From NCBI GenBank assembly GCA_964573295.1, contig CAZNJE010000010.1, positions 56,503 to 120,502 on the forward strand: a stretch of 64,000 nucleotides of DNA, read 5' to 3'. The DNA is from CAYQJL01 sp964573295. GTDB lineage: Bacteria > Eisenbacteria > RBG-16-71-46 > CAIMUX01 > WJJG01. Of the stretch, positions 9,378 to 17,533 are shown one piece after another. The notes under the pieces were generated by a model, which was given only the letters and a program-made list of their open reading frames with translations, had not been told where the DNA came from and searched no databases. The position numbers were made by a program, and so were the translations under genes. The number at the start of each line of letters is the position of its first letter. Positions within the stretch are counted from its first letter, which is position 1.

Positions 9378-10144
9378 TGGGAGCGGCCATGGGCGAGCCA
9401 ATGACGATTCATCTCCGGGTGTGGCGGCAGAAGGGTCCGGATGCGCCCGGCGGCTTCACCGAGTATCAGGTCCCCGGCGTACTCCCGGAGATGAGCTTTC
9501 TCGAGATGCTGGATCACCTCAACGAGCAGCTCATCGCGCGCGATGAAGATCCAATCGCCTTCGACAGCGACTGCCGCGAGGGCATCTGCGGCACCTGCGG
9601 TCTCGTCATCCAGGGGGTGGCGCACGGTCCCCGGCCGGGCACCTCGGCCTGCGGCCTCAGGATGCGATTCTTCAAGGACGGCGACCGGCTGACGGTGGAA
9701 CCGTTCCGGGCTCGCGCGTTCCCGATCGTGAAGGATCTGATCGTCGATCGAGCAGCGTTCGATCGCATCATGCAGAAGGGCGGCTATATCTCGGTCAAGA
9801 CCGGCTCGGCACCCGACGGCAACACGATCCCGATCCCCAAAGAAACCGCCGACCGCGCGATGGACGCGGCCATCTGTATCGGTTGCGGCGCCTGTGTGGC
9901 GGCCTGCCCGAACGCCTCGGCTTCGCTGTTCGTTTCGGCGAAGATCACGCAGCTCGCCCTGCTGCCGCAAGGGGGCCCCGAACGTCGGCGGCGGGCGCTC
10001 GCCATGGTCGCGCAGATGGATCGCGAGGCCTTCGGCGACTGCTCGAACCACGGCGAGTGCCAGGCCGTGTGCCCCAAGGAAATCTCCATCCTGCACATCG
10101 CCAAGATGCGCCGGGAGTACCTCCGAGCCGGCATGGGACGCTAG
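9377..10144 (+). CDS. sdhB: Succinate dehydrogenase/fumarate reductase iron-sulfur subunit
   Basis: 255 residues. The [2Fe-2S] motif is CREGICGTC (Cys66, 71, 74) with a further Cys near 92. The second domain carries CIGCGACVAACPNAS and CSNHGECQAVCPKEI for the [4Fe-4S] and [3Fe-4S] clusters. It passes electrons from SdhA to the membrane cytochrome b. The start overlaps the sdhA stop by one base, and an ATG at residue 5 is an alternative start. It is last in the sdhCAB operon, and the next gene is convergent 34 bp downstream. Confidence 0.96.
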   Translation: MGAAMGEPMTIHLRVWRQKGPDAPGGFTEYQVPGVLPEMSFLEMLDHLNEQLIARDEDPIAFDSDCREGICGTCGLVIQGVAHGPRPGTSACGLRMRFFKDGDRLTVEPFRARAFPIVKDLIVDRAAFDRIMQKGGYISVKTGSAPDGNTIPIPKETADRAMDAAICIGCGACVAACPNASASLFVSAKITQLALLPQGGPERRRRALAMVAQMDREAFGDCSNHGECQAVCPKEISILHIAKMRREYLRAGMGR

Positions 10145-10178
10145 ACGCGAGCGTGCCCCCCCGCCGGACTGCCCAGCC

Positions 10179-10952
10179 TTACATCGAGACCTTCGAGCTT
10201 GTCTTGCTCCCCGGCGCGCCATACTTCACCGAGCAGCCGTACGGTTCCGTCTGCGCAGGCGAGATCTCGCCGCCGTCGAGATGTGCCTGAAGCGCTTTGG
10301 CAACGTACCGGGCGCGCTGAGGCTTCGAGCCCCGGGGATCGTCGTCGATCCCGCCCGCATAGACCAGTGTGCCATCGCTTTTGATGATGTACATGTGCGG
10401 GGTAGTCTTCGCGCCGTAGAGCCGGCCTACGCGGCCGGATTCGTCGAGCAGCACCGGGTAGCCGATCCCATACTGCTTGCGCGCCTCAGCATTGCGCTGC
10501 TTGCCGTGGCCCTGCTTGCCGGAAGCGCCCGAGTTGACCGCCAGCCAGACCACCTCCTGCTGGCGATACTTCGCGTGGAGCTGCTTCATGGTGTTCTCGC
10601 GCTCATGGTGGCGCTTCACGAAGGGGCAGTCGGGGTTGAACCACTCCAGCACCACCGTCTTGCCCTGCTCGAGGTAGTCGCTGAGCTGGTGGGTGTGCCC
10701 ATCGGTGTCTTCCAGGCTGAAGTCCGGCGCCGGTTGCCCCACGCGCGCGACGGTGTTTTCAGCGGCCATCGCCGTCGCGGGGAGCATCGCTGCCACAGCA
10801 GTCGCGCCGACAACGACGACCAGGGCGGCCAACAGGCCCATGACGGCGTGTGAAACGGGCTCCGGTCGGCACCGCATCCCTGGACAATTCGTCTCGGTGG
10901 TCTTGAGGGAACCCCTGCCTACGCAAGCCATCCCTATGATAGTGCACTTCAT
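10179..10952 (-). CDS. Secreted or membrane-anchored redoxin (AhpC/TSA-like thioredoxin fold)
   Basis: 257 residues. A hydrophobic stretch (about 38-62) followed by AMAAEN suggests export. The thioredoxin-fold domain begins QPAPDFSLEDTDGHTHQLSDYL and contains EWFNPDCPFVKRH. The active site is a single Cys in NPDCPFVK rather than CXXC, as in a redoxin subgroup often annotated as thioredoxin family protein that retains AVNS and PHMYIIKSDGTLVYAGGIDDDP. It probably acts in the periplasm as a one-Cys peroxidase or thiol reductase. The next gene on the same strand is a DsbD-alpha-like lipoprotein, which fits thiol chemistry. The exact start is uncertain: 10952 has a modest AAAGGGA site. Confidence 0.8.
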   Translation of the reverse strand: MKCTIIGMACVGRGSLKTTETNCPGMRCRPEPVSHAVMGLLAALVVVVGATAVAAMLPATAMAAENTVARVGQPAPDFSLEDTDGHTHQLSDYLEQGKTVVLEWFNPDCPFVKRHHERENTMKQLHAKYRQQEVVWLAVNSGASGKQGHGKQRNAEARKQYGIGYPVLLDESGRVGRLYGAKTTPHMYIIKSDGTLVYAGGIDDDPRGSKPQRARYVAKALQAHLDGGEISPAQTEPYGCSVKYGAPGSKTSSKVSM

Positions 10953-11048
10953 GCTCGTGTCCCTTTCCTATGCTTCCAGTGCATCCGCGGCATCCCGGCT
11001 CGCACCGCCACGTTATCGCGCCGCGCGCCGGCCTGATCCGTCATGCAA

Positions 11049-11115
11049 ACCCAACCGCGGGGACCTACCCCGAGGACCCAACCGCGGGAACCCAACCGCG
11101 GGAACCCAACCGCGG
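11049..11115. repeat. 14-bp tandem repeat (ACCCAACCGCGGGA)
   Basis: The core ACCCAACCGCGG occurs at 11049, 11076, 11090 and 11104. The last three are exactly 14 bp apart, and the first lies 27 bp before the second with a diverged unit between. It lies between two minus-strand genes, in the upstream region of the redoxin. Confidence 0.85.
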
Positions 11116-11131
11116 AGACTAAGACCAACTC

Positions 11132-12058
11132 CTAGGATGCCGCCCGGCCGGTGGCCGCGGGAGCATCAATGGCTCGGTACAGTGTCCTCGCGGACTTCTC
11201 GATCTCGAGAATGCCCACAAGCCGGTCACTCGAACCGGCGCTCTCTTCCAGCCGTAACCGGAGACGATCTCCCCGGCTGGCCGCATCGGCGATCGGGTCG
11301 GCCAGCGGCACGCACTCCTCTCCGGGATAGAATGTGAGCGCGCTGGCTCCGGGGACCTGGATGCTCCAGACCCCGGGTTCACGCTCGAGCTTCACCCCCG
11401 CCGGCGCCAGGCGGAGCGGGACCGGAACACGGCCAAGAGATCGGCGGATCAGGGCCGCCTGGGCCGAGGCCGGCCGGGCAGAACCCTGCTGCCCGACGGG
11501 CAAGGTGATCTCGAGATCGGCCTCCCCCAGAATGCAGCTCTCGCCGCAGACGAGCCATTCGGCCCTGGCGGTGAGCGTCACGCGCTCCCCCGCAACGGCG
11601 TCCGCCGGCACGGTCACCGGAACTGCGATCGCGGTCCCATCCCCGTAGACATGATCGAGGATCGAGCCCGAGGAAACCGCCCGCTCGGGCGCAGGCCAAA
11701 GCGGCGGCGCGAACTCGTACCCCGACGGGCCCGAGAATCGCAGCAGCACCGGAAGGCCGGTGTCATTGCGGGCCGGTGCGTAGACGTGCCATTCGGGGTC
11801 GAGCTCGATCAGCACGGCCACCTGGGTCGTCGCGCCCGGCACCAGCTCGGGGGTTTCCGCAACCAGACGCACCCGGATGTGCTCGGCTTCCACCGGCGGC
11901 CCGGCCGCCTGCGGCATCCGGCTACAACCGGTTCCCAGAGCCATCCCGCTCGCCAGCAACGCGCCCACCAGGACAGCCGGCCAGACGGGTCGCCTCCCCG
12001 CGGAATCGACTCCCGGCAGCTCGCCGTCGGATTCGTTCATGCAATTTCGTGCAGTCAT
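11132..12058 (-). CDS. Lipoprotein with a DsbD N-terminal (alpha) domain, stand-alone
   Basis: 308 residues from ATG 12058, chosen because GGGGG lies just upstream; an ATG at 12082 is the alternative. A hydrophobic segment ends in GMALGTGC, a plausible though imperfect lipobox. The core matches the DsbD-alpha family: ELDPEWHVYAPARNDTGLPV, then CGESCILGEADLEITLPVG, where the Cys pair in CGESC is the redox-active site. Full DsbD also has a membrane domain and a thioredoxin domain; both are missing here, so the protein must receive electrons from another partner. The adjacent redoxin is a candidate. The C-terminal third has no recognised domain. Confidence 0.75.
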   Translation of the reverse strand: MTARNCMNESDGELPGVDSAGRRPVWPAVLVGALLASGMALGTGCSRMPQAAGPPVEAEHIRVRLVAETPELVPGATTQVAVLIELDPEWHVYAPARNDTGLPVLLRFSGPSGYEFAPPLWPAPERAVSSGSILDHVYGDGTAIAVPVTVPADAVAGERVTLTARAEWLVCGESCILGEADLEITLPVGQQGSARPASAQAALIRRSLGRVPVPLRLAPAGVKLEREPGVWSIQVPGASALTFYPGEECVPLADPIADAASRGDRLRLRLEESAGSSDRLVGILEIEKSARTLYRAIDAPAATGRAAS

Positions 12059-12426
12059 GACAGTTCCCCCATCGTGGACCATCCTACCGGCAGGCTGGCC
12101 CTTGGTTCCCGAGTCGGAGCCTCCGTCGGCTGCGGGGTCCCCCGGCGCCCTTCCCGCGAAGACCGGTTGTCCGGCCCGGCGCCACTGAAACCGTGCTCAC
12201 GCAGTTGTTCGATGCCGATAGATGAATGGCTGCGCTCCTACCACTTCTTCAGCCCCGGAAATCACAATTCTGATGCTGATGTGCTGTATGCGAAAACCCG
12301 ACATACAGAAATGGCGCACCCGTCCACCAGCGTGAAAGCGGCGGCGAGTCCAAGGTATCGGTTGTGCCCGAAATTCCTGGTCGAATCGGCTCTGACATCT
12401 CTACACGAATCTGGAAGGGGGACCCC
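12059..12426. other. Intergenic region upstream of the chemoreceptor gene
   Basis: Divergent region between the DsbD-alpha-like gene and the chemoreceptor. I see no reliable promoter or conserved RNA. A GCCGATAG stretch at 12214 lacks a matching -35. Confidence 0.4.
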
Positions 12427-14367
12427 ATGTTAAAGAATCTGACTTTGGGCCAGAAGGTCATGACCGGTTTCGCCTCGATCCTCATGTTGCTCGTGGTGGT
12501 CGCCGTCATCGCTTTCATCGCTCTGGAAAACGCCGCAGGCGGCTTCCAAGGATACCGCGATCTGGCTCGCGACACGAATCTGGCAGGCCGGCTGGAAGCG
12601 GACATGTTGATGATGCGAATGAACGTGAAGGATTTCTTGATCACGAATTCCGACCAGGATCGCGACCAGTACCAGGTCTATCGCGACAACATGCGTGCTT
12701 TTCTGGAGCAAGCCGACAAGGATATTCAACAACCTGACCGTGCGGCATTGATTGATCGCATCATCGAAGATGTAGCGACCTACGAGAGCGGATTCGAGCA
12801 GGTCACCACTCTTGCGGAACGGCGGGGCACGCTCACAAGCAACCAGCTCGACCGCATCGGTCCCCTCATGGAACAGGGGCTTACAGAAATCATGATGTCC
12901 ACCGAGCGCAGTCAAGACACCCAGGCCACCTATCTTCTGGGATTGGCACTTCGCGATCTGCTGTTGGCTCGGCTCTACACGCTCAAGTTCCTGAACAGCG
13001 GTTCCTCAGCGGATGCCGAGCGGATGCACGAGGAGCATGCCGGGTTGCTGGAGCATCTAGATGCTCTCGATTTGGCACTCGAGGATCCAGATCTTCGCAA
13101 AACACGGAGTCAGGTTCAAGAATGGGCCGAGGCATATGGAAGGAGCTTCAGCGAGCTGGTTACCGTGGTCGGCAGCCGGGACACGCTCGTCGAAAACACG
13201 CTCGATCGCTTGGGCCCCATGATCGCAGAGGCGGTCCATGACGTCAAGCTTTCGATCCAGGCCGACCAGGATGAGCTAGGTCCAAGACTGCAGGGCGCCA
13301 ATTCCACTGCGATCACCTTGGTCATCGTCATCAGCCTTGGAGCCGTCTTGCTTGGCGCCCTCTTGGCGGCGATCATCACGCGCAGCATCAGCCAGGCGCT
13401 GCGCCGCATCATCGACGGCTTGACCAGCGGATCTGAGCAAACCAGCGCCGCCGCCCAGCAAGTATCCTCCTCCAGCCAATCGCTGGCCCAGGGCGCCAGC
13501 GAACAGGCATCCGCAGTCGAGGAAACAAGCTCAAGTGTCGAGGAAATGACCTCGATGATCAAGCGTAACGCCGACCACGCCAGGGAAGCCAATGAACTCG
13601 CGGGCAAGGCGCGGACGGCGGCCCAACAGGGCTCGACGGCCATGGACCGAATGAGCCAAGCCATCGACGACATCAAGCGCTCCTCGGATGAAACGGCCAA
13701 GATCATCAAGACGATCGATGAAATCGCGTTCCAAACCAATCTCCTGGCGTTGAATGCGGCGGTCGAGGCCGCCCGCGCGGGCGAGGCCGGCAAGGGGTTC
13801 GCCGTCGTGGCCGAGGAAGTCCGCAATCTCGCGCAACGATCGGCCGAAGCCGCTCGCAATACCGCTGACATGATCGCCGGGTCCGTGCAGAACGCGGACA
13901 ATGGCGTCGTCATCAGCAGAGATGTCGCAAGCTCGCTAGACGAGATCTCGACACACAATGAACAAGTCAACGAACTCGTCGCCCAGATCGCGTCTGCGAG
14001 CCGGGAACAGGCGCAGGGAATCGAACAGATCAACACCGCTGTCGGCCAAGTGGACGAGGTCACCCAGTCGAATGCCGCCAGCGCCGAGGAATCGGCTTCC
14101 GCGGCGGAGGAGCTATCGGCGCAGGCCGAGGAACTCAACCGTATGGTCCAGGATCTACAGAAGCTCGTGGGCGGCCGCTCCTACAACAAGAATCAGGAGA
14201 GAGGTGAGACGGATAAGAAATGGGAAGCTGCACTGGCTCGGAAGGTGCTCAAGCAAGACCGTCAACAGCTCAATAGGACGCCTCTAGACATCGATCCTCG
14301 TCGCGGACACCCGGTTTCCGCGAAGACTGACGAGTTCGACGATGATCGTGATGCTGCGAACTTCTAA
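12427..14367 (+). CDS. Methyl-accepting chemotaxis protein with helical sensor domain, apparently lacking HAMP
   Basis: 646 residues from ATG 12427 behind AAGGGGG. TM1 is about residues 11-31. A long helical periplasmic region (about 35-290, of 4HB/HBM type) follows, then TM2 (about 293-317). The cytoplasmic part carries the methylation helices and the conserved hairpin tip IDEIAFQTNLLALNAAVEAARAGEAGKGFAVVA. TM2 is followed by only about 15 residues (RSISQALRRIIDGLTSGSE) before the methylation helix, so the usual 50-residue HAMP domain looks absent or extremely reduced. The C-terminus ends in a charged tail without a CheR-binding pentapeptide. No che genes are in the window. Confidence 0.9.
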   Translation: MLKNLTLGQKVMTGFASILMLLVVVAVIAFIALENAAGGFQGYRDLARDTNLAGRLEADMLMMRMNVKDFLITNSDQDRDQYQVYRDNMRAFLEQADKDIQQPDRAALIDRIIEDVATYESGFEQVTTLAERRGTLTSNQLDRIGPLMEQGLTEIMMSTERSQDTQATYLLGLALRDLLLARLYTLKFLNSGSSADAERMHEEHAGLLEHLDALDLALEDPDLRKTRSQVQEWAEAYGRSFSELVTVVGSRDTLVENTLDRLGPMIAEAVHDVKLSIQADQDELGPRLQGANSTAITLVIVISLGAVLLGALLAAIITRSISQALRRIIDGLTSGSEQTSAAAQQVSSSSQSLAQGASEQASAVEETSSSVEEMTSMIKRNADHAREANELAGKARTAAQQGSTAMDRMSQAIDDIKRSSDETAKIIKTIDEIAFQTNLLALNAAVEAARAGEAGKGFAVVAEEVRNLAQRSAEAARNTADMIAGSVQNADNGVVISRDVASSLDEISTHNEQVNELVAQIASASREQAQGIEQINTAVGQVDEVTQSNAASAEESASAAEELSAQAEELNRMVQDLQKLVGGRSYNKNQERGETDKKWEAALARKVLKQDRQQLNRTPLDIDPRRGHPVSAKTDEFDDDRDAANF

Positions 14368-14389
14368 CGTTGGGGGATCGGTTCCCGCC

Positions 14390-14437
14390 CCCCCCTGGAG
14401 CAGCAGGTGAGCTCCCAGCTCCAGCTCTCCAGGGGGG
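14390..14437. terminator. Inverted repeat after the chemoreceptor gene (candidate terminator)
   Basis: CCCCCCTGGAG (14390-14400) pairs with CTCCAGGGGGG (14427-14437), giving an 11-bp stem with a 26-nt loop that itself holds AGCT repeats. No U-tract follows, so intrinsic termination is uncertain. Confidence 0.4.
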
Positions 14438-14570
14438 CGTGGCAAGGGGGCAGGAGGAAACCACCCCTCTTGCGCCCTGGAGAATCAGAAATCGGAAAGT
14501 TGTTGCCTACACCAACGGAGCCTATCACTACTAAGTGATTGCATAATGCGGAATTGCGTCCTGATTGATT

Positions 14571-14610
14571 GGGTGCTTGCACCCCCGGTGCGGCATCAAG
14601 TGCCGGCACC
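14571..14610. promoter_or_regulatory. Two adjacent hairpins in the leader of the NarL-type kinase gene
   Basis: GGGTGC/GCACCC with a 2-nt loop (14571-14584) is followed by GGTGCGGCA (14587-14595) pairing with TGCCGGCACC (14601-14610) with one bulge. They lie about 95 bp before the kinase start and could be an attenuator or a protein-binding site. No partner is known. Confidence 0.35.
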
Positions 14611-14703
14611 CATCCTCTCCGGCGCCCCGGAGACTGACCTCTGGTTCGGGAACCTGAAGACAGCCGACGTGGTGAAACAAACTCACGCCATCGGATCTGG
14701 AGA

Positions 14704-16356
14704 ATGTACTCGATGAAACAGCTGGCCCGGACCGAAGTTCGCACAGAAGGCGGGGCGAAACCCGGCGGCGGAAACACAGCCTACTACCTGGAGAGGGTTC
14801 TGGAGGAGGCGGCGTGCACGTTGATCAGAACTCCCGACGAGAAGGTCGATCACATCCTTCAAACGATTCTGGGTTGTGCCGCATGCGCAGGCAATGCGGA
14901 ACGCGGGTTCCTTTTTCAGCGAGTCGCCCCTGGGGGCGAGTACAGGCTCAGCCATCACTGGGCAGCTGCTCATGTGCCCGTCGTTCCCGACCCAAGCTGG
15001 CGAGCTGACTATGATGTCATGCCCTTGGCCACCGAGATGGTGCGCCGGGCGGAAGCGTTCGAGCTACAAGCCCGCACCGATGCCTTGCCAGAAGACAGCG
15101 GCGAGCTGGCCGCCATGCGACGCAAGGGTCTCCGTTCCCTCTTGGCAGTTCCCCTTCGATTCGATTCCGAAACGGTGGCAGTCATTGGTCTTTCGACGCT
15201 GACCTACGAGATGTCTTGGTCACGGACGGAGATCACACTGCTTCGGGCGATTGGCGCCGTCCTCCTCTCAAACCTGGTCAGAGTTCGGCGCACCGCAGAC
15301 CTGGCCCACAAGGACCGCACGATTCGGACCTTGGTCGATGCCACCCCGGAAATCGCGATCCTCGCGGACCGCGAGGGCCGCATCCTCCACACCAACGCGG
15401 CGTTCGCGAGAGCACTGGAGTCCATGCCCGCCGATCTCGTGGGGGAGTCCGTCATCGATCTCGCCCCACCGGATACACAGGACACACGTCGCCGGCTCTT
15501 CAATTCCGTCTTGCAGTCGCAAGCAACCCTGGAGGTGGACATCGACATCGATGATCGCATCTTCTCGATGTTCCTGAGTCCAGTGACCGACGGCCAGGGG
15601 AACGTCACACAGGTGGCCATCTTTGGCCGAGACGTAACGACTCAGCGAGCGGCCGAAGAACGCCGAAGCGAGTACGAACAACGTCTTCGCGAGTTGGCCA
15701 ACGAGATAACGCTTGCCGAAGAACGGCAGCGCAAGGCCCTGGCCACTGAGCTCCACGACCGGGTGACACAGCCTCTCGTCGCCCTGCGACTCAAGATGGC
15801 GACGTTCGACTCGGCCCACAGCCACCATGAACCCCTGATGAATGATCTCAGTCAACTTCTGCGGCACGCGATCACCGCGACCGACACGATCACGCGGGAG
15901 ATCGCCTCACCAACGCTCGCCGAGCAGGGCCTGCCGGCTGCGCTGGAGTCCCTGGCTCATGCCTTTACTCGCCGGCATTCCCTTGAAGTCCGTCCGCATG
16001 TTGATGGTCCCCGGTGGCGCCTGGCCCGGGAAACGGAGGTGCTACTGTATCAAGCAGCTCGGGAATTTCTGATGAACGCCGTGAAGCACGCTAACGCCAG
16101 CGTCGTTGAACTCTCGCTTCTGTTTGCACAGGACCGGATAACACTGACGGCTGTCGATGATGGCCTAGGATTGCGCGGGTGCGCTGAAGCGGACGACAAT
16201 CTCCAATCGAGTGGCTTCGGCCTCTTCATTCTTCGTGAACGACTCCATCTCATGGGCGGCACGTTGCAGCTATCCGAATCCGATGAGGGCGGCACGCGTG
16301 TCGAGGCCAGTATTCCCCGCATGACCGACCCTGCAAGGGGGGGATTGGCGCGATGA
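14704..16356 (+). CDS. NarL-type sensor histidine kinase (GAF-PAS-HisKA_3-HATPase)
   Basis: 550 residues from ATG 14704; no transmembrane segment, so cytoplasmic. Residues about 40-190 form a GAF-like domain and about 205-325 a PAS domain (LVDATPEIAILADREGRILHTNAAF). The dimerisation and phosphoacceptor helix is LAEERQRKALATELHDRVTQPLVALRLKM, with the H-box of the HisKA_3 class. The ATPase domain shows QAAREFLMNAVKHANAS and VDDGLGLRG with a SGFGLFILRERL G-box. The stop overlaps the next start by 4 bp, pairing it with the LuxR-type regulator as a two-component system. Signal unknown. Confidence 0.92.
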   Translation: MYSMKQLARTEVRTEGGAKPGGGNTAYYLERVLEEAACTLIRTPDEKVDHILQTILGCAACAGNAERGFLFQRVAPGGEYRLSHHWAAAHVPVVPDPSWRADYDVMPLATEMVRRAEAFELQARTDALPEDSGELAAMRRKGLRSLLAVPLRFDSETVAVIGLSTLTYEMSWSRTEITLLRAIGAVLLSNLVRVRRTADLAHKDRTIRTLVDATPEIAILADREGRILHTNAAFARALESMPADLVGESVIDLAPPDTQDTRRRLFNSVLQSQATLEVDIDIDDRIFSMFLSPVTDGQGNVTQVAIFGRDVTTQRAAEERRSEYEQRLRELANEITLAEERQRKALATELHDRVTQPLVALRLKMATFDSAHSHHEPLMNDLSQLLRHAITATDTITREIASPTLAEQGLPAALESLAHAFTRRHSLEVRPHVDGPRWRLARETEVLLYQAAREFLMNAVKHANASVVELSLLFAQDRITLTAVDDGLGLRGCAEADDNLQSSGFGLFILRERLHLMGGTLQLSESDEGGTRVEASIPRMTDPARGGLAR

Positions 16357-17027
16357 TTCGAATCGGCGTCGTGGAAGACCACAGCATCGTTCGCGAGAGC
16401 CTTGCAGCACTGCTCGAGACTCGTGCCGACATCTCCGTTGTTTGGACCGCCCGGAATGGAAGGGAGGCCTTGAGCCGAAGCAGTCAGGATCTTCCCCAAA
16501 TCATCCTCATGGATGTGCTGCTCCCCGGCTTGAACGGCATCGAGACCACGCGCCAGCTCCTGCGTAGCTTCCCGAAACTCAAGATCGTCGCCCTTTCGGC
16601 CCATCGCGACCGCGCCTTCGTCGCCGAGATGCTCAGTGTCGGTGCCGAGGGATACGTCCTAAAGAGCAACGCTGTAGAAGAGATGTTCGAAGCCATCGAG
16701 AAAGTTCTGCAGGGACAGATGTACCTCGGCGAGGGCGTGCTGGACACGGCGATCGGAGACTACGCCCAGCGGTTGCGAACCGGCGTCATTCCGTCGGAAA
16801 TCGAACTCAGTCCCCGCGAGCGTGAGATCCTGCAGATGATCGCCGAAGGGCTGACCACGAAGCAGATCGCCGCCCGGCTTCACGTCAGCATCCAGACCAT
16901 TGCAACTCATCGTCGCCACCTGATGGAAAAGACGGGTAGTGATGGTGTGGCGCAGTTGACGAAATTCGCATTGCGAAAGGGCATGACGACACTCGACTCC
17001 GGCTTCTCCTCCGGATTAGAACCCTGA
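16353..17027 (+). CDS. NarL/FixJ-type response regulator (REC-HTH_LuxR)
   Basis: 224 residues. The receiver domain has the acidic pair ED (8-9), phosphoacceptor Asp54 (ILMDVLLPG), LSAH and LKS. The C-terminal LuxR helix-turn-helix reads LSPREREILQMIAEGLTTKQIAARLHVSIQTIATHRRHLMEK. It should act as a DNA-binding transcription factor phosphorylated by the kinase encoded just upstream, with which it overlaps by 4 bp (ATGA). Targets are not visible. Confidence 0.95.
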   Translation: MIRIGVVEDHSIVRESLAALLETRADISVVWTARNGREALSRSSQDLPQIILMDVLLPGLNGIETTRQLLRSFPKLKIVALSAHRDRAFVAEMLSVGAEGYVLKSNAVEEMFEAIEKVLQGQMYLGEGVLDTAIGDYAQRLRTGVIPSEIELSPREREILQMIAEGLTTKQIAARLHVSIQTIATHRRHLMEKTGSDGVAQLTKFALRKGMTTLDSGFSSGLEP

Positions 17028-17119
17028 AGCCCGCGAAATCACGATTTCTAAGGGTTGCCACCCCCAGGGTCGCAGACGATGATTCTGGTATCGGCTGAAG
17101 ATCATGAGAAGGAGTCGCC

Positions 17120-17515
17120 ATGTCCCATTCCGGTGCATCTGCTGAATCGCTGCGGCGCGCGCTGGTCGCGGCCGCAATGACGTTGAGCCTAAAGGCCGAA
17201 GAAATCGCCGTTTCGGCTACCGCACTGGAGCGACGGCTGGACGCCGCTCCTGAGTCCGCCACGGGAGAGCGGGAGAGGATCGAGGCGTTTTTGGCCAACA
17301 TCTACCAGTACCAGCAATATCTGCTCTGGGTGACGGAACGTCTGCATCTGAAAGCCGCACACTGCACGAGCGCGGATTCCTCGCACTGCCATGCGTCGGA
17401 CTTGAGAGCCTTCTGCCTATCGGTCTGTGATCAGATCAAGGCCCAGTTGCACTACTGCCGGAGTCAGCTCGGGCAATGGCCGCCACCCTCATCGCCAAGC
17501 ACTTCGGATCACTGA
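17120..17515 (+). CDS. Small Cys/His-containing helical protein of unknown function
   Basis: 131 residues from ATG 17120 with a good AAGGAG site. Predominantly helical, no signal peptide. The second half holds clustered Cys and His (HCTSADSSHCHASDLRAFCLSVCDQ and a later HYC), suggesting metal or redox sensing, though no known zinc motif fits exactly. It lies 19 bp before a degenerate histidine kinase and after a two-component pair, so a role as accessory or sensory partner is plausible inference. I recognise no family. Confidence 0.7.
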   Translation: MSHSGASAESLRRALVAAAMTLSLKAEEIAVSATALERRLDAAPESATGERERIEAFLANIYQYQQYLLWVTERLHLKAAHCTSADSSHCHASDLRAFCLSVCDQIKAQLHYCRSQLGQWPPPSSPSTSDH

Positions 17516-17533
17516 GGCAGGGAGCGTACTGTC

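Larger units (their letters stand above)
14368..14703. other. Structured intergenic region between the chemoreceptor and kinase genes
   Basis: Contains several inverted repeats: a long-armed stem at 14390-14437, a perfect palindrome GGGTGCTTGCACCC at 14571-14584, and a 9-bp stem at 14587-14610. I do not recognise a known riboswitch family. Confidence 0.5.

Noticed and set aside
12214..12221. GCCGATAG, similar to a flagellar sigma-28 -10 element, upstream of the chemoreceptor
   Set aside because: No TAAA-type -35 at the right distance; the bases 15 bp upstream are GCTC.
14368..14703. Cyclic di-GMP or other known riboswitch upstream of the kinase
   Set aside because: The hairpins do not carry the conserved bases of any class I can recall; structure alone is insufficient.
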